64,000 bases of DNA from Reticulitermes speratus (GCA_021186555.1 JAJKFL010000012.1:23385711-23449710), one strand, 5' to 3'. Shown: positions 1 to 11,765, numbered from the stretch's first letter. Notes: a model not told the origin generated them from the sequence alone. Program-made: numbers and translations.

Positions 1-1483
1 CAAGTCCTCCAAGCAGCACTTAGCATACCATAACCAGCAATCTCTTCCAGCAGCACTTTTATGCGACCATAAGCCAGAATGCTCTCCCAGCAGCATTTAT
101 GCATACCATAACCACCATGCTACCTTCAAGCAGCCTTTATGCATCAACGCATATCCAGCAGCACTTCCAAGCCACTACTTACCAAAGCAGCAATGCTCCT
201 CAAGCACTATGCTACCACAACAGCATTCTCTCCAAGCACTTTTACACCATAGCCCAATGCTATCTCCAAGCAGCTTTATGCTACCAAACTAGATGTACTT
301 CCAGCAACTTTACTCCAACAGCAATGCTACTCTCCAAGCAGAGTTTATGCATCAACAGCCAGCAAGCTTACTCACAATCTACTTTATGCATCTTTAGCAT
401 GACTAAGCAGCTATGCATTCCAAAGCTTTATGTCCTAACCAGCATGCTACTTTCAAGCAGCATTTATGCTACCATACCCCAATGTACTCTCAGCACTTTA
501 GCATACCATAAGCCAGCAATCTCCAAGCGCATTTATGCTACCATAAGCCAGCAATGCTACTCTCCAAGCACTTTATGACACATAACCAGCAATCTCCTCC
601 AAGCGCTTATGCATCCATAAGCCAGCAATGCTACTCCAAGCACACTTTAGCATCACCATAAGCCAAGCATCTCAACGCTTACAACAGCCATTATGACTCC
701 TAAGCGCATTTACTTCCAAGCCAATTATCATCCAAGCACATTATCTCCAAGCAGCATTATCTCCAACAGCATTTAGCTACCTCCAAAGCCATTTTCTACC
801 ATAAGCAGCATTGCTACTCCAAGCCACTTTATCACCAAACAGCAGATGCTCCCACAGCATTTTCTCCAAGCCACAATGCACTCCAAGCAGCATTTATCAA
901 CCAAAGCCAAGCATCCCAAGCAGCACTACACATAAGCCAGCCATGCATCCCTAAGCAGCATTATCCAACAGCACTATGCAGACACTCTCCAAGCGCAATT
1001 CTATTCCACCATAAGCTTATATCACCTAAGCCATGCTCTTCAAGTAGCTTTTCATGACCAAAGCCACAATGCTACTCTTCAAGCAGCACTTTATGCATCC
1101 AAAGCCAGCAATGCTACTCTCCAAGCAGCACTTTGATCACCATAAGCCAGCAATGCTACTCTCCAATCAGCATTTAGTCACCATAAGCCAGCAATGCATC
1201 TCCAATGCAGCACTTTTGCATCCATAAGCCACATACTCTCCAAGCAGCACTTTTCATACATAAGCCAGCAATGCTACTCTCCAAGCAGCACTTTATGCAT
1301 CACCAACCAAATGCTACTCTCCAAGCAGCACTTTATGCATCACATATAGCCAGCAATGCTACTCTCCAAGCAGCACTTTATGCATGACCATAAGCCAGCA
1401 ATACTACTCTCCAAGCAGCACTTTATGCATCACCATAAGCCAGCAATGCTACTCTCCAAGCAGCACTTTATGCAAGACCATAA
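1..1483. repeat. Degenerate minisatellite, about 45-bp unit
   Basis: The unit contains ATGCTACTCTCCAAGCAGCA followed by CTTTATGCATCACCATAAGC and is clean near 1080-1480. Further left it is broken by many one- to three-base deletions, so copies range from about 25 to 45 bp. The array runs off the left edge. Open frames across it are by-products. The deletion-rich state may be real decay or unpolished long-read sequence. Confidence 0.9.
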
Positions 1484-1680
1484 GTCCCAAGTTCGACACA
1501 CATAAAACGACTACCTTTTGGACGAGGGCGAGAATGTGGCGCAGTCGTCGTCGTCGTCTTGAACGGGACGCCGTACGGTGGCGCTGTTTATGTGACACGT
1601 CTCGGAACTTGACATTTTCTTGATTTGATGTGGGCTTGTAACAGCAGAGGTGGGTGCTCGTGTAACTGGTCATCGCCATC

Positions 1681-1931
1681 ACGTAGTCCAGGGCTGGCCA
1701 ACTTCAACCCACTGCAGGGCCGCACAAATCGCAAGGACTCGCCCCTTGTGTATACATGTATCGATGGGGGGAGGGTTGAATCAACTATAACGCCGTTATT
1801 TACAAACGCGCCATTCGTCTTACTGCTGTTTACTGCAGTCGCCACATTACGTTCTGTAGCCGTTGTATTATGCTTGTTAACTTGTGTTGCTGGTGACTGA
1901 GGGCCGCACGTTGGTCAGCACTGACGTGGTC
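1681..1931. mobile_element. hAT-type MITE with 8-bp target duplication
   Basis: The element proper is 1689-1923 (235 bp). It starts CAGGGCTGGCCAAC and ends GTTGGTCAGCACTG, imperfect inverted ends of the hAT kind. The flanks ACGTAGTC (1681-1688) and ACGTGGTC (1924-1931) form an 8-bp duplication with one mismatch, the length hAT elements make. No transposase is present. It seems to have landed in the 3' tail of the LINE fragment that follows. Confidence 0.7.
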
Positions 1932-2363
1932 TGTCTTACGACAGGTCCGTAGCCTCTACCAAAGCGAGTTCTAGTGCTTCCTCTTTCATTACCAGTATCC
2001 TTTCGTTTCCTTAAGGTTATCCAGTAGCTGCTTACGTCAACTTCCTCGTCTTCCAATCAAGTCTAATCTTTCCTTCAATCACGTGTTTCAGAAGGCAGTT
2101 TCTACGCAAGATGTGACCAATCCAGTTAGCCTTTCTTCTTTTTATTGTACGTACGATATTCCTCTCCTCCTTCACTCTGTGTAATACTTCTTCATTTCTC
2201 ACACGATCGGTCCAACTGATCTTCTCCATTCTTCTCCAGCACCACATTTCAAAACTTTCCAGATACTTCTGATCTACGTTCCAAAGTGTCCACGTTTCAG
2301 CACCACAAAAAGCTATGCTCGAAATGTAGCACTTTACTAGGGCGTAACTACAATCTTTTTCAA
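1924..2363 (-). pseudogene. Non-LTR retrotransposon ORF2, C-terminal fragment
   Basis: Read on the minus strand, 2363 to 2032 encodes a stretch including ALVKCYISSIAFCGAETWT, then EMWCWRRMEKISWTDRV and KRRKANWIGHILRRNCL. These are typical of the region after the reverse transcriptase domain in arthropod LINEs. After a stop near 2032 the homology continues out of frame (LLDNLKETKGYW, then a GRGYGPVVRQTT-like tail) to about 1924. There is no start, no RT core and there are several stops, so this is a dead 3' fragment. The clade is not certain. Confidence 0.75.
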
Positions 2364-2430
2364 ACGTGAACTGAATTTAAAATTTTTTAAGACAATTCAT
2401 CCCAGTTGTGTTCTTAGATAACCAAAGACA

Positions 2431-2631
2431 CAATAAATCCAGTCAAAACACAACAGCGTATTTACTTCTCAGATCAGCTACATGTTTCGACCAAATATGG
2501 TCATCATCAGTCTGGTTACAGGAAAAAGACACCTGTGTGTATATTTGTCTTTTTCCTGTGACCATGTTTGGTCGAAACATGCAGCTGATCTGAGAACTAA
2601 ATACACTGTTGTGTTTTGACTGGATTTATTG
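2431..2631. mobile_element. Palindromic foldback element with hammerhead-like motif
   Basis: The arms (2431 to about 2520 and about 2545 to 2631) are inverted copies that include CAACAGTGTATTTA-like and GACTGGATTTATT sequence, around a short centre. On the minus strand CTGATGA (2510-2504), a pairing segment with TGACC and GGTC, and GAAACATGTA (2488-2479) have hammerhead order. The plus-strand copy near 2545-2585 has lost the CTGATGA box but keeps GAAACATG. Confidence 0.6.
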
Positions 2632-2953
2632 CTTATTTAATTATCACGTTACGACGCAAAGTTTTACACACGTCCGTGACAAAACAGATACACCGTAACA
2701 ACAGATTTACTTTCGACACACCGCAACACACAAGAAGCTTCTACACACAAACGTCTGTAACTTCCACTGTAGGCCTAAGTATGGACGAAATAAAGCGACT
2801 ACCAACGACAGTGACCTAACAAGTAGACACACTTCTTTCTGTTTGTTCACATGCATCAGCAGTTACAGACACACTGCATGAAAACCTACGTGCGTTTCTG
2901 CGCCAACTCGCAGAATATATACCAGAGAGAATGTCAAAATCCGCGCAGAGAAA
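2632..2953. other. No recognised feature
   Basis: Unique-looking, moderately AT-rich intronic sequence. No coding potential or repeat structure was seen. Confidence 0.4.
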
Positions 2954-3364
2954 TGAGACATTTCATTTAATATTCTTTTCACCGTGCATCTCGTATATAT
3001 CACAAACCAAGACCAATTAGATGCACAATCACTATTAAAAGATTTAATAGTAGTATTACATTAAACCCGACATGTTTCGGTCAGGTACCTGACCATCTTC
3101 AGGGGTACATTACATTAAAATGCTATGTCCATATGTAAAACACACTTGAAATGTGAGCATATAAAGTCTCGTCATCATACACGACTAGACTTTATATGCT
3201 TACATTTCAAGTGTGTTTTACATATGGACATAGCATTTTAAGGTAGTATTCCCCTGAAGATGGTCAGGTACCTGACGAAACATGTCGGGTTTAATGTAAT
3301 ACTACTATTAAAGTTTTTAATAGTGATTGTGCATCTAATTTGTCTTGGTTTTTGAGACATTTCA
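2954..3364. mobile_element. Palindromic foldback with two hammerhead-like motifs and 12-bp direct repeats
   Basis: The arms 3003-3165 and 3190-3355 are near-perfect inverted copies. Each carries CCCCTGAAGA, a GTCAG/CTGAC hairpin around GTAC, then GAAACATGTCGGG: minus strand 3106-3065 and plus strand 3251-3289. TGAGACATTTCA occurs at 2954-2965 and 3353-3364 and may be the target duplication, which would make the inserted element 2966-3352. No protein is encoded. A non-autonomous Penelope-like derivative is my inference. Confidence 0.65.
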
Positions 3365-4423
3365 CGTTTGCTGCACTTTTACGTAAGTCACGTATCTTGC
3401 AGGTACCTGCTTCATATGCTGTCCTGCGCCTTGCCGTCAATATGACACCAAACAGCGCACAATATGCTCTGAACACAAAGCTGAAACTCAAGAATTACAG
3501 ACCTGTGTGCCCAGCGTGTTCGTTACTCTGTGCAGAAGCATACCTGCAAGAAACAGAACAGAGTTTCAGTGACAGCGAACTCTATCAAAGGCATTTAATG
3601 GCATGGCACAACACGGTACAAGCGGCAAAGAAATGTCCCTTACAGTGTAAACATGTAAATACGGTGCAAAGCGATAAGACCACTAACATTAGCACAATTA
3701 TGTAATCCTATAGGACAGACGGACATGCGAAGACCAGATGTAGGCAAGATCAGTTACAAAACTGCCGGACATCGGACGGCCACGTTACAGCGAATTCCAC
3801 ACACTAGAAAAGGAAGAATTTCGGCGCGTGTCAATTTTCCGCGCATGAGCCCGGATAACGTTAGATACAGAAGGAGCGTATCTGTGTCACGTACGGCGCA
3901 CTCTGCAGCTGGATGGCAAGTGGGAATTCTGCCACTGGATTAATGCTAACTACCAAATAATTTGTAACACTCAGTTTGCCCACAAGGCCCACTTTGCCCT
4001 GAAAGTCAAATAATACCCGAAACTTCCCATGATGACCCACATGGAACAGTCGGAAGTAGCTGCTAACATCGCTTCCCGTAAACATGTGCTGTGGTGTCAC
4101 TGGTGACCTGCTCACTGCAATGTGCATCTTCCCGCAACGTCTGACACGTGATATTTCGGCCAACTTATTGCAACATGCCCTGAGGACAGCCCTCTTAAAC
4201 AAGGTTCCTCTACAAACACGACGTCAGTGTACCCCATCGTCAGGCAGCATCGGAACCAGCAACTCCCTAACCGACCGACCGTCGTGGCGAAGCACCGATC
4301 AAGAATCCTACAAAAACGAACATTCTTCTAAGATCCAGCCCTTTCAGATACAGCCATGACGTTCCTTCGAAACGTCGCAAGCTGTTAACCCCGCGCACAG
4401 TGTAACACCCAAACGACCAGAAT
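3365..4423. other. No recognised gene or repeat
   Basis: About 1 kb of unassigned sequence. A weak foldback-type fragment (CCTTCGAAACGTCG) lies near 4353-4375. The open frames here are short and show no domain. Confidence 0.4.
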
Positions 4424-4578
4424 CCTCAGCCTCACACCTCGAACAGTTCTTGCACACAGTCACACTCACCAACAGGTCTTCAGGACAGTCAACACTCAGC
4501 TTCACACCTCGTACAGTTCTTGCACACAGTCACACTCACCAACAGGTCTTCAGGACAGTCAACACTCAACTTCACACG
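4424..4578. repeat. 70-bp tandem duplication, about 2.2 copies
   Basis: CAGTTCTTGCACACAGTCAC and the following CAACAGGTCTTCAGGACAGT recur 70 bp apart (first copies in 4444-4490, second in 4513-4560), with only a few differences. Confidence 0.9.
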
Positions 4579-4723
4579 CAGCTCGTGTAATGGTACAGCA
4601 GTACAGCGGGCTTCAATGGTGGAAACGTGTACAAGGAAGAAAACCGCATAAAATGTAGCAAATGTCCACGAACATTTTGACACTGTTCCGTGCAGCTTGA
4701 CACACCAACGAATGCATATACAG

Positions 4724-4830
4724 TATGTATGTATATATATATATATACCCATATGTTTTAAAGTTTGGTGTAATTCTCCCTGAAGACGGCGTAAATGACC
4801 TCGAAACATGCAGAAGCAATATAGGAATAT
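4724..4830 (+). repeat. TA-rich microsatellite and single foldback motif
   Basis: A short (TA)n run (about 4730-4747) is followed by CCCTGAAGACGGCG (from 4779) and CTCGAAACATGCAG. This has the order of the hammerhead-like motif of the neighbouring foldbacks but with GCA instead of GTC or GTA. It appears to be a solo, decayed arm. Confidence 0.5.
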
Positions 4831-5085
4831 ATTTTTTATGTACCAAATGTGCATTCTTTGGTGTGCTGAACGAATATTTCGTCCACAGAATTGTTTGCTG
4901 TGACAGTACGAATGGCAATCACGTTTGTGAAGCAGTTTCGTGGTGAAGCCGACGAACTGCTATCTTAGTTTACAGACGAGATTGCTCAAACGGCCACGCA
5001 AACTCTCAAAATAAGATATTACAGTCTAGGACTGATAACTTGGAACCTGGAACTTAAAGGAGTGCAAGTAGTGTGGGATGGTCTT

Positions 5086-5714
5086 GTGTCTGACGGCGTA
5101 CTCGTACATTCAAACAGGTACGGACCAGTGTCTGACGGCATACTCGTACATTCAAACAGGTACGGACCAGTGTATGATGGCATACTCGTACATTCAAACA
5201 GGTACGGACCAGTGTCTGACGGCATACTCGTACATTCAAACAGGTACGGACCAGTGTCTGACGGCATACTCGTACATTCAAACAGGTACGGACCAGTGTC
5301 TGACGGCATACTCGTACATTCAAACAGGTACGGACCAGTGTATGACGGCATACTCGTACATTCAAACAGGTACGGACCAGTGTCTGACGGCATACTCGTA
5401 CATTCAAACAGGTACGGACCAGTGTCTGACGGCATACTCGTACATTCGAACAGGTACGGACAGTGTCTGACAGCATACTCGTACATTCAAACAGGTACGG
5501 ACCAGTGTCTGACGGCATACTCGTACATTCAAACAGGTACGGACAGTGTCTGACAGCATACTCGTACATTCAAACAGGTACGGACAGTGTCTGACAGCAT
5601 ACTCGTACATTCAAACAGGTACGGACCAGTGTCTGACGGCATACTCGTACATTCAAACAGGTACGGACCAGTGTCTGACGGCATACTCGTACATTCAAAC
5701 AGGTACGGAACAGT
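5086..5714. repeat. 42-bp minisatellite, about 15 copies
   Basis: The unit includes GGTACGGACCAGTGTCTGAC followed by GGCATACTCGTACATTCAAA. Most copies are 42 bp; a 40-bp variant (ACGGACAGTGTCTGACAGC) lies in the right half. Because 42 is a multiple of three, four frames on both strands stay open for 130-170 codons (14-residue periodic peptides). No start context, splice sites or homology support coding. Confidence 0.95.
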
Positions 5715-6571
5715 AACGCCCGTTTCCTCAACCGCAAATTTCAGGTTATCAGTCAGTCCCAGACGGTAGACAATCAGCAGACAATCACCGACTGATATAA
5801 CGAGGTGCCGTTACGTGACACTGAATCTGGAACATGGTGTGCTCTGAGTGCGACAAGAATAATCGGTCCCATTTTATTTTCGGATACAAGAAATTCAGAA
5901 TAATTCACTGGAAAATTCGCGCAAGAATTTTTTTATTTACGTTATGAGGTAATGAAATATGGGTCTTCCAGCAAGGCGGTAGAACCGTCCATACAGCCAC
6001 TAATTCAATGGCCGCCTTATGTTACATATTTTGGGGGCCGAATAATTAGTCACTTCTGGGGCCTAGCCGATTCAACACCATGTGTTCCTTATATGGGGGA
6101 TGTTTAAGAGGCAATGTTTATACGTAAAAAAGGGAACGACCTTAAATAATGTGGCATGCAGTACTGGACAAGAACGTCCAACAGTTTTTAATAACACGTT
6201 CACCAGGTACCTAGGACGCCTGACAGCTGTAGGTCACTTGCAATACCTGCTTCAACATGCAGACTGTTGAGAAGCTTTGCAGATTTTGTGTGTGAGTTCC
6301 GCTTCGAGATGGGCACTCTGTATGTAGTATGAGCATTATTATTCGTTAGTGGTGACTGCGTAATGCGTATTGTTTCCTAGGCGGATAGGTTGACACGCAG
6401 GTCTTTGACACCACCAGCAATCATCACAACGCCCAGTGTTATGTATATATTCCTCAATTCATGAGCTAAATACGTTGAACTGTCTACAGCGCCTTATGTA
6501 CATAGACGACATGTTCAAGTTTAACCCACACGCAGTTTGTCAATCTGTACTCTGCTGCAGTGTGCAATGTC
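5715..6571. other. No recognised feature
   Basis: Unassigned intronic sequence. No domain, TIR or tandem structure was seen. Confidence 0.4.
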
Positions 6572-6700
6572 GGCACTTTACTGACTACTGCTGTAAGTTC
6601 TGCACACTTTACTGACTACTGCTGTAAGTTCTGCACACTTTACTGACTACTGCTGTAAGTCCTGCACACTTTACTGTCTACTGCTTAAGTTCTGCACACG
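6572..6700. repeat. 31-bp tandem repeat, about 4 copies
   Basis: CTTTACTGACTACTGCTGTA followed by AGTTCTGCACA is repeated four times with small changes in the last copy. Confidence 0.9.
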
Positions 6701-7231
6701 ACGTAAAACGAACACCTTCACACGCGCTACGAGTTCGTCTCGTGTAAAATGACGCAAAATGTATTTAATTATCCACTGTTTGTCTGGGAGGACTCTGGTG
6801 CCCAGAGGAACCAGCGCTACGTGCCGTAATAATTACCAAACCACACGGAGTCACATCCCAGAGACCAGTAATATTAATGCTATGACATGTCAGGCTCTCC
6901 CAGCGTTCTGTACGCAATACAGTCTTCTGCAATGCGACGCCGTACGCCGTACCATTCGGCCAACTGTACCCACATGCTGCCTGGTACAACGTAACCTCCC
7001 TGCAAGCCGAGGGACGGCCAGTGAAAGTTCCTCGCACTGAGAGGGGCAGGACAGAGCCACAGTGGCGCACACGTACAGCTGTCACCGATAATGCCTGCAC
7101 TATATCACAGTGTGTGCAGCGCACAAAATGACCAACAGCGCTGCTTGTTCATGGCGCTCTTCTAGAAACTGGAATACTGAAATCCAAATCAGTAAACATC
7201 ACACTGCATAAAAATATGTGAAAACGCTTAC
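6701..7231 (-). other. Unassigned, with interspersed-repeat trace
   Basis: On the minus strand, 6765-6870 encodes a GLWDVTPCGLV-like stretch that I recall from interspersed repeats of several insects. It is not a gene: the frame has no start or domain, and the rest of the interval is unassigned. Confidence 0.35.
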
Positions 7232-7290
7232 GGGCTATGTACTGAGAAGTGTACTGAGAAGTGTATTGAGAAGTGTACTGAGAAGTGTAC
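7232..7290. repeat. 12-bp short tandem repeat
   Basis: GTGTACTGAGAA repeats about four times with one variant base. Confidence 0.85.
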
Positions 7291-7574
7291 TAGTGCATGT
7301 GGACTGGGTTGAAGCAATGGCAGACAATATTAAAATGGACTTAGCGGAAGCACGACGTGCGTGGCAAACAACAGGGTCCGGTGTCGAACTGACATGAAAA
7401 CAGCAGTAACTGCGTTACGGTACAGTAACGTAACGTAAACATGTCGCAACGTCGCCAGTTTGCGGCTGTTAACATTAAAAGAAAAATCTACACAGAGGAA
7501 CTTCCTACATTTGCTGCAAAATGTTACAACCCTAATCCAACGGTTCTTTAATGATTGCGAAGAAAAGCAAAATC

Positions 7575-8545
7575 AATACAGACTGCACACCGCACACCAC
7601 TGCAGCGTCAATTAGCTCCGCTGCACACCGCACACCACTGCAGCGCCTCAATTAGCTCCGCTGCACACCGCACACCACTGCAGCGGCCTCAATTAGCTCC
7701 GCTGCACACCGCACACCATGCAGCCTCAATTAGCTCCGCTACACACCGCACACCACTGCAGCAGCCTCAATTAGCTCCGCTGCACACCGCACACCACTGC
7801 AGCCTCAATTAGCTCCGCTGCACACCGCACACCACTGCAGCCTCAATTAGCTCCGCTGCACACCGCACACCACAGCAGCCTCAATTAGCTCCGCTGCACA
7901 CCGCACACCACTGCAGCCTCAATTAGCTCCGCTGCACACCGCACACCACTGCAACCTCAATTAGCTCCGCTGCACACCCCACACCACTGCAGCCTCAATT
8001 AGCTCCGCTGCACACCGCACACCACTGCAGCCTCAATTAGCTCCGCTGCACACCGCACACCACTGCAGCGGCCTCAATTAGCTCCGCTGCACACCGCACA
8101 CCACTGCAGCGGAATCAATTAGCTCCGCTGCACACCGCACACCACTGCAGCGGCCTCAATTAGCTCCGCTGCACACCGCACACCACAGCGGGCTCAATTA
8201 GCTCCACTGCACACCGCACACCACTACAGCGGAATCAATTAGCTCCGCTGCACACCGCATACCACTGCAGCCTCAATTAGCTCCGCTGCATACCCCACAC
8301 CACAAGAGGCTCAATTAGCTCCCCTGCACACCGCACACCACTGCAGCGGCCTCAATTAGCTCCACTGCACACCGCACACCACTGCAGCGGCCTCAATTAG
8401 CTCCGCTACACACCGCACACCACTGCAGCGGCCTCAATTAGCTCCGCTGCACACCGCACACCACAGCGGGCTCAATTAGCTCCGCTGCACACCGCACACC
8501 ACAGCAGCCGCAATTAGCTCCGCTGCACACCGCACACCACTGCAG
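7575..8545. repeat. 38-41-bp minisatellite, about 25 copies
   Basis: The unit carries CTCAATTAGCTCCGCTGCAC followed by ACCGCACACCACTGCAGC. Copies vary by insertion of GG or GGC before CTCAATT and by substitutions within CACTGCAGC. An approximate 38-mer and 41-mer alternate irregularly. Confidence 0.95.
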
Positions 8546-9800
8546 CAAGCGCCATCTCACTGCCATTCGCATCTTTACAAGCTCGGTCTATTCAAAGCCG
8601 CCAAAAGCAAACTGCAGTGCAGTGATACCAACCTAACCTTTGATCCTCGGACCCCCCCCCCCCCTTACCCCAAGTCTGCATAATGATCGTCTTTCGGGGG
8701 ACCATTTGACGACGCTGTCACAAGCAATAAATACAGCGTGGCACGAAAGGGTGATACAGCATATGGCAGTGGTCGTGGCCTGATCCGAGGTAATTTACCT
8801 GCATGGACAGAGATGCTGAAGACCACAAAATATTCAGATTAGTCGCAGTGCTGGCAGATTCGAACCAGGCAACTACCGAATACAAGTTACGTGTTTACCT
8901 TTACCATCCTGTTCGACCGGTAATACTAAAGTTACACTGGGAAGTGCAGGCAGAGCTGCAGGCTGTCTTACAGTCACAAGCACAGGGCACGTCTACGATA
9001 CGGCCGGCAGACAGAAAATTGGCTGGCTCAAAAGCGAACAGTCTTGCTGCAGTCTGTAGCCAGACAGTGACCGTGGCTACAACTTAGCGCCTGCCGTAGT
9101 GTCTGGTGCAATGAATGGAATACGAGAACGGGGAAGACCAAGACGAAGAAAGTAATATCTCCGTAATTGGAAGAAGACATGAAAGTAAGTACCCTGAGCA
9201 AGGTACAGTTGTCCCAGCGTTTTAACGAGACAACCCCCATGATGTACGAGGGCAGTGAATGTACAGCTCCAAAGATGACACAGAACTAAACACAAAACAG
9301 ACCCACGAACACAGCACCCCTCGGTATCTCCAGCAGAATGGCTCCGTGGGCCCTGGCGTCAGTTTCGACGCTTTCGAGAAAGACAATCAGTTCCAGTGCT
9401 GGGTGTCAAACCGAAATTCTCGAGACATACAGTTCGTAGCCTGCTCACTATACTGACTGAGCTAGGTAGGCCGACTCTTGCTGCGGGTGTGCCAGTCGCT
9501 TGTGGCACCAGTGCCGGGCAAGTCAGACACGGTCATCAAGTGTATCCCAGACTTTGCTAAAATTCGATAAGGCAGAATTTTACTAATCTGCACTTAATGA
9601 TCCCCACGTAAAGGAGCTCAACAAACTGCATAGACACACAATGCATCCGCTGAAGATGTGCCAACATTCAAACAGTGAAGAACATTTTCAAATCAAACTT
9701 GCATGCACAACGGAATTCACACCAGATTAAATTCTGGGACACCTTACTATGATTCAGTCAAGATATTTTGTCTTCCGTCTGACATTTAAAAGCATAAATA
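8546..9800. other. No recognised gene; one homopolymer
   Basis: A C-run lies at about 8651-8664. A short retroelement-like stretch (GGGAAGACCAAGACGAAGAA near 9131) could be a decayed LINE tail but is too short to assign. Confidence 0.35.
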
Positions 9801-10362
9801 CAGGGCATACACAAAAGAATGGTGCGGTTTCAAAAGTGAATAAAAAATTTATGTCTCATATTACACGGGCACAACATACACCGTCAGCGGCGGAAACTGT
9901 CCAAGTTTCTCATGCGCTACCAGCAGTTCGCTTCTCATGCTTACTGCGTGGCCGCGGGGCCAGTTTCAAAGATGGCGTTGCAGCAGGAGAAGGCTTTCTG
10001 TGTGCTCCGTTTTGAGGTGTCCAGATCTGTGATTACAGTGCAGCGTGATTTCTTTCTTTGGGGGTTCGTTAAAGACAGCGTTTATGTACCACCATTGCCC
10101 ACGTCCATCCATGAAATTCGTGATCGGATAACGCATGCACTGCAGGCCTACAGCGGACATGCTACACCGGGTCTAGGATGAGTTTGATTACCGTGTGGAT
10201 GTGTGTCGTGTGACCCAGGGTGCACACATTGAAGGATTGTAATTACCAAATGAGAAACTTGGACAGTTGCCGCCGCTGACGGTGTATGTTGTGCCCGTGT
10301 AAGGTGAGAAATAAATTGTTTATTCACTTTTGAAACCGCACCATTCTTTTGTGTATGCCCTG
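9801..10362 (+). mobile_element. Tc1/mariner-like element with deleted transposase
   Basis: The 562-bp element is flanked by TA on both sides (9799-9800, 10363-10364). Its terminal inverted repeats are unusually long: CAGGGCATACACAAAAGAAT begins a left arm to about 9917, and its inverted copy occupies about 10246-10362. The inside encodes a transposase-like start (about 9975-10045; QEKAFCVLRFEVSRSVITVQ) fused directly to a transposase-like end (about 10048-10180; FFLWGFVKDSVYVPPLPTS). The catalytic core between them is missing. It is a non-autonomous deletion derivative; the family is inferred from the peptide pieces and the TA target. Confidence 0.75.
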
Positions 10363-10374
10363 TACTAAAGTGAA

Positions 10375-10830
10375 CAGAACAAACGTAAAGTTTGGCCGGT
10401 GCTTTGCTTGGTCGTGAAGCCTGGTCCCTCACATTAAGGGGAAAAAACAGACTGAAGGTGTTAGCAAATAGGATACTGAGGACAACATTTGGTCCTGTAG
10501 GGGAGGGGGGGGGGTTGGTAAAAAGGATTATGGAGAAAATGATGATGTGAAGAGCTTTATGATCTGAACTGTGCACCGAATATTATTAGGGTGACCACAT
10601 CGAGGAAAACTACTGGGTGGGAAGCGTGACATGGGAAAAACGTGAAGTAAAGAGAACACCTGGAAGACCTAGAAATACATGTGAGGATAATATTAAAATA
10701 GATCTCAAAAACAGATTCATCTGGCTCCGGATAGGCAAACGCGCAGGGCTCTTGTGAACACGGCAGGCGCGGGGAACTCCTTGACTGGCGGAAGACTTCT
10801 TTACTGAGCCACTACACTGCAAAGAACGCC
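10375..10830 (+). pseudogene. RTE-type LINE, C-terminal fragment
   Basis: Conceptual translation in shifting plus frames gives WSLTLRGKNRLKVLANRIL, then TTFGPV, then NIIRVT-like pieces, ending near a DSSGSG-like segment. This matches the order of the post-RT tail of RTE-type LINEs. Stops, frameshifts and a G-run (10504-10515) show it is dead. Confidence 0.65.
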
Positions 10831-11689
10831 ACTGGCGATTTTATATATTACATAATGGAGTATGCAGTACGGAGAATTTTAAGCAACTTCATGCCAAAGC
10901 AATACTGAGGTACTGCATCGAGAATGGGAGACAAAATAGTGAACACAACACCTCATAATTTCTCAAAACAAGTTTCGGAAATGTAGACACGGCGGAACAG
11001 TGCTGGTTTCGCCCAAATGAATATTCTGCCAGCTACAATAGAGCTGCGCGCAGTAACACGTCTAAGTTTCGCATAAAATGTCGACTTCAACCACAATTGG
11101 AATGTGCCAATGCATTTTACTTAACTCCCTCATATCACATTTCATGACATCCCTTCATCGATTCTTGATTTTTTCCTCGCGGACAGATGGGCTTGGTTCA
11201 ATATTCAACAGGCGCACTTCTGCAACTTTCGCTGCGACCGCGCCAAGAACGTGAAAGCCATCTGTGGCACTGTTCCTCGCAATTGGTACTGCTGCCGTGT
11301 AGGAAGTCTGCGCGCGCAGCGAAAAGTAGAACGCTTCTCGAATCTGTGTGCACTGATTTGAGAAATTTAGCACAAATTGCGGACAGTCGGTCTGGGAGAA
11401 GATGAAACTTGATGAAGAGGACTTACGAGCGTGCACAGCTTGCTGACACAAGATGGCTGCATACTGTCAACCGGCAACTTAACGAAACTTAACGAACTCA
11501 GTGACGACAGCAGCATTAACATGCGCTTTTGGAGACTGTCCTTGCGTGTTCAAGGCCGCGTTACTGCAACCAGGTACTCAGTGATACGTAACTAAAGACA
11601 TCTGGCTCCGCAGAGTGAGATGTGAACACGGGGCCGCGGTTAGAATAGCTAGTAGTGCCTCTCGAGGCGCGTTCACTAGGCAATTGCGA
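10831..11689. other. No recognised feature
   Basis: Unassigned sequence. Overlapping short frames on both strands near 11155-11451 have no recognisable domain. Confidence 0.4.
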
Positions 11690-11765
11690 AAAGCGAGCCT
11701 TGTCGCTTCGGTCCGCATCGAACAGCGCGACTTCCACTGGACGGACTTCCGCGAAATGTCATATT
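11690..11765 (-). repeat. Interspersed repeat (CGTCCAG type)
   Basis: The minus strand reads AAATATGACATTTCGCGGAA, then GTCCGTCCAG. It is related to copies at about 27840, 35095, 49955 and 62700, all with an AAATTTCACGAAA-like block, a CGTCCAG block and a short GGACAGAC run. Confidence 0.5.

Noticed and set aside
2366..2640. Tc1-like DNA transposon with long TIRs
   Set aside because: No TA duplication or transposase; the hammerhead-like block and relation to copies with 11-14-bp duplications fit a retroelement-derived foldback better.
5086..5714. CRISPR-like look of regular repeats
   Set aside because: No unique spacers: every unit is a full head-to-tail copy, and the genome is eukaryotic.
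5019..5769. Long periodic open frames on both strands
   Set aside because: They exist only because the 42-bp unit is a multiple of three and lacks stops; equally open in several frames, with no start, splice or homology support. The same applies to 11578-12010, 12891-14204, 14576-15358, 47201-48685 and 50090-50461.
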